A stretch of DNA of 19,452 bases from an uncultured Lentisphaeria bacterium (GTDB taxonomy: Bacteria; Verrucomicrobiota; Lentisphaeria; Victivallales; UBA1829). Positions 14,482 to 19,452 of the stretch are shown piece by piece. Position 1 is the first letter of the stretch. Each line of letters begins with the position of its first letter. Location of the stretch: NCBI GenBank assembly GCA_905211485.1, contig CAJMAW010000055.1, positions 1 to 19,452 on the forward strand. Reading direction: 5' to 3'. A program made the position numbers and the translations under genes. The notes beneath the pieces were generated by a model, which made no database searches, was not told the origin of the DNA, and saw only the letters and a program-made list of their open reading frames with translations.

Positions 14482-15150
14482 ATGATGACAGGAGAATTCA
14501 TATTCAGGCTTGTGATTGCCGGCATTCTCGGAGCGCTGGTCGGATTAGATCGCGAATACCGGGCGAAGGAGGCGGGGACAAGGACTCATTTTCTGGTTTC
14601 CCTTGGCAGTGCTCTGATCATGATGGTGTCACAGTGGGGCTTTGAAGATATCCTGAAAGTGCAGGGGGTGGGCCTGGATCCGAGCCGTGTGGCCGCCCAG
14701 GTGGTGAGCGGAATCGGTTTTATCGGCGCGGGGACGATCATGATGCAGAAACAGTTCGTCCGCGGTTTGACGACTGCCGCGGGACTCTGGGTGGTTGCGG
14801 GAATCGGTCTTGCCGTCGGAGGCGGTCTCTACACACTCGGGATCGCGGCGACGCTCCTGACACTGATCGGGCTTGAAGTGCTCCGCTTCTTCCTCCGGAA
14901 CTTCAAGACAAAATGCACTTTCATCGTCTTCCTCACGAAAAACCGCGACAACCTGATCCGGATTACCAATGAACTCAATGCAAACGATTACCATATCATC
15001 AGCTTTTCCGTCGGCGGAGACGTCACTTCCGGAGGAGAAGAGATGCTCCGCGTGAAAATGTACATCCGGGAACGGGAAAGCCGCGATGAAAACCATCTGC
15101 TGCGTTTCATGCAGCAGTTCGATGACATTGTCATTGAAAAAATGGAGTGA
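14482..15150 (+). CDS. MgtC/SapB-family membrane protein
   Basis: This 222-residue protein has the MgtC signature: LGALVGLDRE near 17-25, AGTRTHFLV around 31-39, and SGIGFIGAGTI followed by VRGLTTAAGLWVVAGIG. Four to five hydrophobic segments fill about residues 5-140; a soluble C-terminal domain of about 80 residues (TFIVFLTKNRDNL…) resembles the ACT-like tail of MgtC. The family is linked to growth in low magnesium and to control of ATP synthase in some pathogens; many free-living members have unknown roles. The ATG at 14482 follows GAGGA by 8 bases and is preferred to an in-frame ATG at 14449. Its last 20 bases overlap the end of the convergent cupin gene. No magnesium-responsive leader was recognised in the 50-base leader. 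Confidence 0.9.
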   Translation: MMTGEFIFRLVIAGILGALVGLDREYRAKEAGTRTHFLVSLGSALIMMVSQWGFEDILKVQGVGLDPSRVAAQVVSGIGFIGAGTIMMQKQFVRGLTTAAGLWVVAGIGLAVGGGLYTLGIAATLLTLIGLEVLRFFLRNFKTKCTFIVFLTKNRDNLIRITNELNANDYHIISFSVGGDVTSGGEEMLRVKMYIRERESRDENHLLRFMQQFDDIVIEKME

Positions 15151-15676
15151 TCTTCCATTCCTCCGGCAAGCTGATGAAATCCTCTGTTGTTCCCTGGGGG
15201 CGGACGCGTTTTCCCAGCTCCGCTTCCGCCGTTTCCGAATAATCCGCCGGATCGAATCCGGGCGAAACGAAAGATCCGTACAGCCCCCAGGAATATTCCG
15301 ATGATTTCCCGTCCTCCGGCAGGAGGAGTCTTCGCCACGTCCAGGCGGGGACGAGGCACTGCGGCAGTTCGCCGCTCATGATTTCCGGGCCGACCGCCTG
15401 TTCCTCACAGGTTCCGTCCGGATGTATCATCCGGACAGTCAGGGAAGCTCCTGCATGATGTACAAGCAGTTCGTCCGTCCGCAGCTGATACCAGATTTCA
15501 GGCAGCGCATTCTTCCGCAGCAGGAAGAGGGCGCTGCTGGAAGCGTTTCTCTGCTTTGAAGCCTGGGTTTTCACAACGGAACGGAAAAGTTCGCGCCGAT
15601 TCCGGAAAAAACCGCCCAGCGTCCCGTGCAGACGCAGGGCGGCGATCAGATCGTCTTCTAGGCAAGAGCTCGGCAT
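15131..15676 (-). CDS. DUF985 cupin-family protein
   Basis: This 181-residue, probably cytoplasmic protein resembles cupin_5/DUF985. A GGFFR segment is followed by SSALFLLRKNALPEIWYQL, where the family has its S-x-I-YFLL…W-H-R sequence. The cupin strands L-x-TDELLVHHAG, V-x-P-x-W-x-WRR and SFVSPGFDPADY follow. The family is structurally a small beta-barrel; enzymatic roles are not established and sugar epimerase-like functions have only been suggested. The ATG at 15676 is chosen over a TTG start 13 codons earlier; it lies 19 bases after the FAD-oxidoreductase stop codon with GAAGAGG upstream, implying co-transcription. Its 3' end overlaps mgtC by 20 bases in convergent orientation, and no terminator for it is visible. 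Confidence 0.8.
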   Translation of the reverse strand: MPSSCLEDDLIAALRLHGTLGGFFRNRRELFRSVVKTQASKQRNASSSALFLLRKNALPEIWYQLRTDELLVHHAGASLTVRMIHPDGTCEEQAVGPEIMSGELPQCLVPAWTWRRLLLPEDGKSSEYSWGLYGSFVSPGFDPADYSETAEAELGKRVRPQGTTEDFISLPEEWKITPFFQ

Positions 15677-15695
15677 GGAATGGCGAATCCTCTTC

Positions 15696-17435
15696 TCAGC
15701 AGACGTCGAAGGCAAAGATCCTCGCCTTGTTTCCGCCCCAGGATGCCTCGGGAATCAGACGGACGGCGGAAACCTTGCGGTTTACAGGAATCTTGACCAG
15801 ACGCTTGTAGTTGTCCTCGCAATAGGAGACTTCCTCCCATTCATCGGATTCAGCGGGAAGAATTTCGAGGGCGAATTCCTTGACCAGCGTTTCCGGCAGT
15901 TCCGCATCAGGCTGGTTTTTCGGGTAATGGCAGCGCATCTGCTTGAGATTGTTGACAAGGTCGCTGTCGAAGACGATCCGGGCGGAAGAGACCGTCACCG
16001 GAGTGTCGAAGGTGTATTCGATGCTGGTGCCGAAATCGCAGGTGAAGCAGTTGGATTCCCCGTTAAGCTGGCGTTCCAGGCCGGAACGGAGAATTTCCAC
16101 ATCGTCTTCCGAATCGGCGGAAAGTTTGGCATTGCGGGAGATTTCCGGGATTTCACGCTTGCGGAAGGGCAGGAAAGCATCGTCATCCATGAGATTGGCC
16201 TGGAGTTCGGGGATGCGTTTTTCATAGATTTCGCGCGGTGTGAGCCCGTCGCGGACGCCGATGGCGACAGCCGTCCCGACGGCCTGCCCCAGAACCGCGC
16301 AGGTTCCCATCACACGCGTCGAACTCATGGCCATGTGCGTTGCCGAAATATTGCGGCCCGCGAAGTACAGATTCTCAATGTTTCTGGAATAGAGACAGCG
16401 GAAGGGAATGCCGTAGGGGGAGGGCGCGGGATGGAAAATGGTCGGAGCCCCTTCATAATAGAAGGCCGCCGGATTGTGATCGTCCATGGACCATCCGCCG
16501 TATCCGACAACGTCTTCAAAACGGCCCTGGCGCTCCACATCGTTCTGATTCAGAATGACGTCTCCCACATAACGGACGCTTTCCCGTTTCCCCGGGAGAA
16601 TTCCGATCCATTCGATGTCGAAATTCTTCCCGATCCCTTTGGATCCGTTCTTCACCAGGTCCCAGACGCCGTAAACGATTTTCAGCAGATCATCGCGGAT
16701 TTCCTCCGCATCGGCGATGGTGTCCTGCTCCCCGCCGGTTTCGATCCACCAGAAATTGTCATACGGGTTGAGCGAGCGGTGGAAGCCTTTTTCCTTGAAG
16801 ACACGGGCCCAGGGAGGAGTGGTGAAGGGTTTGTGGTTGTCCGTGTACTTGGTCTGGATCAGGATGGAGCTGCCCATGGTTTTGCGGTCGGCGACTTCGG
16901 GAGCGTGACTCTCATTGAACTCACTTCTCGCTTCGCGTCCGACACGGAATTCAGCGCCTGAAATGCGCAGTACGGAATCGCCGGAGCAGTCCGCGAAATA
17001 ATCGGCTTCGACCGTATACTTCTTCTGTGTCGTGAGCTGCCATGCCGTGACGCTGCGGATCCGGTTCCCATCCATCTCGAGTCCGTCGCAGGTGCAGTTC
17101 AGCAGAAGCGTGATATTCGATTCTCTTTTGACAAAATCAATCAGCACATGATCCCAGATGTTATAGCTGAGAAGCGGATTCCAGCGGAGATTTTCCAGCT
17201 GGATTTCCTCCACAAGACCGCTTTCCTTCATTTCCGGATTGCGGATCTGCGCTCCGCTGATCCACATCCGGATTTCCGAGGAGGCGTTCCCGCCGAGCAT
17301 CGGACGATCCTGGATGATGACTGTTTTCACTCCTCTGCGGGCCGCCGCCACTGCTGCGCAAACCCCGGCGATTCCTCCGCCCACCACGCAGAATTCTGTT
17401 TGCAGTGATACCGTCTGAAAAGAATCCATATTCAT
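15696..17435 (-). CDS. FAD-dependent oxidoreductase with C-terminal galactose-binding-like region
   Basis: This 579-residue protein belongs to the FAD_oxidored family abundant in Lentisphaerota and Planctomycetota. The FAD loop VGGGIAG is at 17-23 and GGNASSEIRMW at 48-58. ADCSGDSVLRISGAEFRVGRE lies mid-protein, and the second FAD segment NLYFAGRNISATH at 355-367 is followed by VMGTCAVLGQAVGTAVA. From about residue 445 a beta-rich region (DFGTSIEYTFDTPVTVSSARIVF…) resembles a discoidin/galactose-binding fold that may bind substrate. No signal peptide is seen. The ATG at 17435 follows GGAG by 10 bases; an earlier TTG at 17474 and a second ATG at 17429 are less likely. It heads an operon with the DUF985 cupin behind a near-consensus promoter. 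The substrate is unknown; a sugar or sugar-derived compound is plausible. Confidence 0.87.
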   Translation of the reverse strand: MNMDSFQTVSLQTEFCVVGGGIAGVCAAVAAARRGVKTVIIQDRPMLGGNASSEIRMWISGAQIRNPEMKESGLVEEIQLENLRWNPLLSYNIWDHVLIDFVKRESNITLLLNCTCDGLEMDGNRIRSVTAWQLTTQKKYTVEADYFADCSGDSVLRISGAEFRVGREARSEFNESHAPEVADRKTMGSSILIQTKYTDNHKPFTTPPWARVFKEKGFHRSLNPYDNFWWIETGGEQDTIADAEEIRDDLLKIVYGVWDLVKNGSKGIGKNFDIEWIGILPGKRESVRYVGDVILNQNDVERQGRFEDVVGYGGWSMDDHNPAAFYYEGAPTIFHPAPSPYGIPFRCLYSRNIENLYFAGRNISATHMAMSSTRVMGTCAVLGQAVGTAVAIGVRDGLTPREIYEKRIPELQANLMDDDAFLPFRKREIPEISRNAKLSADSEDDVEILRSGLERQLNGESNCFTCDFGTSIEYTFDTPVTVSSARIVFDSDLVNNLKQMRCHYPKNQPDAELPETLVKEFALEILPAESDEWEEVSYCEDNYKRLVKIPVNRKVSAVRLIPEASWGGNKARIFAFDVC

Positions 17436-17617
17436 TTTGCGACATCTCCATTGATTGTCAGGGGGGCGCTTCAAGCGTTGTCCCCGTGGGGTTCTGGTTC
17501 CGATCTTCTTATCTCAGAGATTTGTCTGTGATCTGTTATCCGCCTGCCTGTTTTTGATTTCACTTTTCACATCTGTTTTTACATCTGTTCCGAGTATCGT
17601 GTATGCAGGGTGTGCAA

Positions 17618-17646
17618 TGTATACAATACCCTCTGAAACGTGTCAA
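17618..17646 (-). promoter_or_regulatory. Near-consensus promoter with palindromic operator-like site, for FAD/cupin operon
   Basis: On the minus strand a perfect TTGACA (17641-17646), 17 bases, then TATACA (17618-17623). The palindrome TGTATACA (17618-17625) covers the -10 box and matches the GT-N2-AC core of many GntR-type operators, so repression at this box is plausible. The start near 17611 gives a leader of about 175 bases. Confidence 0.72.
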
Positions 17647-17683
17647 TCCAGTGTCTTCAAAGAAAAAAAAGGAATTTTCTTCA

Positions 17684-17707
17684 TGTCGTCTCCTGAAAGA
17701 GATGACA
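17684..17707. other. Hairpin with 9-bp stem
   Basis: TGTCGTCTC (17684-17692) and GAGATGACA (17699-17707) pair with one wobble around a 6-base loop. The T-run on the minus strand begins only about 13 bases later, so it is at best a poor terminator. Confidence 0.4.
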
Positions 17708-17823
17708 CTGAAAACTCCTTTCCGGGGATCTGGAACAGAGGGGGGACTTCCCCCGTTTCCTGTGTCAGCTGTGAAAAAAGTAGCGATTGCGGCCTCCTCA
17801 TTTGTTTTTTTTTGAGAGATGAC

Positions 17824-17857
17824 TTGAATTTTCGGGTGGAGAGTATCATATTATAAT
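17824..17857 (+). promoter_or_regulatory. Weak candidate distal promoter for NuoE-F operon
   Basis: TTGAAT (17824-17829) is followed after 17 bases by CATATT (17847-17852), overlapping TATAAT (17852-17857). Spacing and boxes are imperfect, and the leader to 18181 would exceed 300 bases. No better promoter was seen nearer the gene. Confidence 0.25.
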
Positions 17858-18169
17858 GTGAAATAAATCACGCTGGAATCTGTTTTCTGTTTTTTCCCCC
17901 TCGGAGCTGCAAAGAGCTTGGACTCGTTGTTTCTCCGCTTTTCCGCTTTTTTTTCTGCGGCGGAAAGAGGACGGAAACGTGGAAAATGTTTTTTTCTCCG
18001 GAATGGACGGGTCAGGCCAGGGTGGCGCATTGCTTTTCCAAGCTGAGCGCCCCCGCTGCAGAAAAACGGAGAATCCCGGCGGGATGGAGAAAGAATGCAG
18101 AAAATGAGAATGAAAATGACAAGATGAAAATGCAATAAATCAACAGACGTCGGAATATCATCCATATCA

Positions 18170-18176
18170 AGGAGGA
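18170..18176 (+). promoter_or_regulatory. Strong Shine-Dalgarno of NuoE-type gene
   Basis: AAGGAGG stands four bases before the ATG at 18181 and ten before a second ATG at 18187 (Met-Asp-Met), so translation could begin at either. Confidence 0.6.
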
Positions 18177-18180
18177 AACT

Positions 18181-18693
18181 ATGGATATGACGGAGAAGGC
18201 CGCGGAAGTGGCCGCATGGATGGAGGATGCCGAGGAAGTGCTCAAGGCGAATCATTACGATAAAGCACGCCTTGTCCCGATTCTTCAGCAGGTGCAGGAA
18301 AAGTATAAATGGCTGTCCCAGGATCTGCTCAGCTACATAGCGAAGTCCGTCGGTCTTCCCGCCGCGAGGGTCTACGGAGTGGCCACATTCTACGCCCATT
18401 TCGCCCTGAAGCCCAAAGGAAAATACATTGTGAAGCTCTGTGACGGGACGGCTTGTCACGTGAAAGGGTCCACGCTCATTCTGGACGCGGTCCGGGAAAA
18501 GCTCGGCATCAAGGAAGGCAAAAACAGCACGGAAGACATGCTGTTCACGGTGGAGACGGTGAGCTGTCTTGGAGCGTGCGGTCTTGCGCCCGTGATGATC
18601 GTCGGAGAAGAAGTTCACGGGCAGGTGAAGGCTTCGGATGTGCCCGGAATCATTGATGCCGTCCTGGCTCATGAGAAGAAAGAGGTGAAATGA
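18181..18693 (+). CDS. NuoE-type thioredoxin-like [2Fe-2S] subunit (HndA/HydC-like)
   Basis: This 170-residue cytoplasmic subunit carries a [2Fe-2S] cluster and passes electrons to or from a NuoF-type flavoprotein. An N-terminal helical region includes the conserved LVPILQQVQEKYKWL at 31-45 and VYGVATFYAHF at 64-74. The thioredoxin-like domain bears the ligands Cys87, Cys92 (C-x4-C), Cys129 and Cys133 (C-x3-C), the standard NuoE spacing. The stop codon is immediately adjacent to or overlaps the next gene's start (ATGATG), typical of coupled subunits. In anaerobes such pairs belong to NAD(P)-linked or electron-bifurcating [FeFe]-hydrogenases or formate dehydrogenases. A respiratory complex I is less likely because no other nuo gene is next to it on the left, but the right side is unseen. 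Confidence 0.93.
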   Translation: MDMTEKAAEVAAWMEDAEEVLKANHYDKARLVPILQQVQEKYKWLSQDLLSYIAKSVGLPAARVYGVATFYAHFALKPKGKYIVKLCDGTACHVKGSTLILDAVREKLGIKEGKNSTEDMLFTVETVSCLGACGLAPVMIVGEEVHGQVKASDVPGIIDAVLAHEKKEVK

Positions 18694-19452
18694 TGTCTGT
18701 TTCCACAATTGATCTTGCCGCCTGTGCGGAGAATTATCAGAAGAAGCTTTCAAAAGTCAAGCGCCGCATCATCATCTGCGGAGGGACGGGCTGTGTGGCC
18801 AACGGTTCTCTTCTGGTGCGCGACGCCCTCGCCGCCGAACTGGAAAAAGTCGGCCTTCCCGTGGACATCGATATTGAGCACGAGGACGAAACCCTTGTGA
18901 AGGACGGCACGAACTACGTTTCCAAAAGCGGCTGCCAGGGATTCTGCCAGATGGGACCGCTCCTCCGGATCGAGCCGGACGGAATCATGTACACCAAGGT
19001 CAAAGTTTCCGATGTTCCCGAAATCGTCAGCGAAACGATTCTCGGGGGACGTGTGATCGAACGTCTTGTCTACACCAATCCCAGCGACGGGGCCCGCTAT
19101 GCCTCCGAGCACGAGATCCCGTTCTACAAACGCCAGCACCGCATCGTTCTTGCGAACTGCACGATTGAACCCGATTCGATCGGGGAATACATTACCCGCC
19201 GCGGCTACGAGGGTGCAAAGAAGGCTTATCTGGAAATGACTCCGGAAGAAGTCTGCAAACTTGTGGAGGATTCGGGACTGCGTGGACGCGGAGGCGGCGG
19301 CTTCCCCACGGGCCTGAAATGGAAGTTTACCTATAATTCTCAGGCGGATCAGAAATATGTGGCCTGCAACGCTGACGAGGGCGACCCCGGCGCGTTCATG
19401 GACCGTTCTGTGCTGGAGGGCGACCCGCACTGCGTGCTGGAAGCCATGGCCA
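18693..19452 (+). CDS. NuoF-type NADH/FMN subunit (HndC/HydB-like), 3'-truncated by window edge
   Basis: The frame stays open to the window end (253 codons). An N-terminal thioredoxin-like [2Fe-2S] domain has Cys29, Cys34 (C-x4-C), Cys81 and Cys85 (C-x3-C), an extra domain absent from plain complex I NuoF but usual in HndC/HydB of soluble hydrogenases. After a linker, the NuoF core begins near residue 148, with the NADH-site LRGRGGGGFPTGLKW at 196-210 and FMN-site CNADEGDPGAF at 225-235. The ATG at 18693 follows GAGGTG by 5 bases; an in-frame ATG at 18690 overlaps the previous stop codon. The SLBB domain, N3 cluster and any C-terminal ferredoxin lie outside the window. A hydrogenase or formate dehydrogenase catalytic subunit is expected next; that is inference. 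Confidence 0.93.
   Translation, partial: MSVSTIDLAACAENYQKKLSKVKRRIIICGGTGCVANGSLLVRDALAAELEKVGLPVDIDIEHEDETLVKDGTNYVSKSGCQGFCQMGPLLRIEPDGIMYTKVKVSDVPEIVSETILGGRVIERLVYTNPSDGARYASEHEIPFYKRQHRIVLANCTIEPDSIGEYITRRGYEGAKKAYLEMTPEEVCKLVEDSGLRGRGGGGFPTGLKWKFTYNSQADQKYVACNADEGDPGAFMDRSVLEGDPHCVLEAMA

Larger units (their letters stand above)
17436..18180. other. 745-base divergent spacer between FAD-oxidoreductase and NuoE-type genes
   Basis: No convincing gene was found. The region holds the minus-strand FAD-oxidoreductase promoter with a TGTATACA palindrome (17618-17646), a 9-bp hairpin (17684-17707), a G5/C5 hairpin (17741-17754), an isolated TATAAT-rich stretch (17844-17857) and A+G-rich repetitive sequence (GAAAATGA-like) at 18082-18130. 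The strong Shine-Dalgarno of the NuoE-type gene closes it. Confidence 0.6.

Noticed and set aside
15675..16961. 428-codon plus-strand open frame
   Set aside because: Antisense to the FAD oxidoreductase, which carries complete family motifs; no Shine-Dalgarno or motif supports this frame.
17455..17856. 133-codon plus-strand frame with a hydrophobic segment
   Set aside because: It begins with TTG without a Shine-Dalgarno, overlaps the FAD-operon promoter region and shows low-complexity composition; no family was recognised.

Overview
The window comes from a moderately G+C-rich bacterial chromosome and best fits an anaerobic, gut-type member of the Lentisphaerota (Victivallis-like). The clues are a type IV pilin-like protein with an FTLIELL-type N-terminus and a C-terminal H-X9-DG motif, an FAD-dependent oxidoreductase with the GGNASSEIRMW signature common in Lentisphaerota and Planctomycetota, Asp-box sialidase-like proteins, and NuoE/NuoF-type subunits of a soluble hydrogenase-like complex. 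The assignment is inference from gene content; no rRNA gene is present.

Layout, left to right. 3-1154 (+) is the 3' part of a sialidase-like gene cut by the window edge. 1411-2301 (+) is a pseudopilin-like protein and 2531-3559 (+) a zinc-dependent dehydrogenase. 3560-3990 is a repeat-rich spacer ending in a minus-strand terminator. 3991-5811 (-) is thyX followed by a DUF362 double [4Fe-4S] protein. Then come ferritin (5899-6423, -), a phosphofructokinase (6538-7833, -) and a lytic transglycosylase (7988-8629, -). After a 578-base spacer, a CDF metal transporter and aroA (9208-11519, +) form a closely spaced pair with a clear terminator. thi4 (11817-12599, +) stands alone between a near-consensus promoter and terminators. 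A second sialidase-like gene (12847-14046, -) is divergent from an MgtC-family gene (14482-15150, +). That gene converges on and overlaps a minus-strand operon of an FAD oxidoreductase and a DUF985 cupin (15131-17435). The right end (18181-19452, +) starts a NuoE-NuoF operon that runs off the window.

Functional picture. The sialidase-like proteins, zinc dehydrogenase, FAD oxidoreductase and cupin are compatible with a glycan- or sugar-degrading lifestyle, but the sequence shows no single pathway. The electron-transfer genes (NuoE/F, DUF362 ferredoxin-like protein) and a Thi4 with His in place of the sulfur-donating Cys suit strict anaerobiosis. thyX, aroA, pfk, ferritin, CDF and mgtC are housekeeping or metal-homeostasis genes. 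Several sigma70-like promoters (three with 17-base spacers, two with TG-extended -10 boxes) and intrinsic terminators can be read directly. Spacers are A+G-rich or C+T-rich and carry short tandem repeats. No tRNA, rRNA, CRISPR array, transposase or phage gene was seen.
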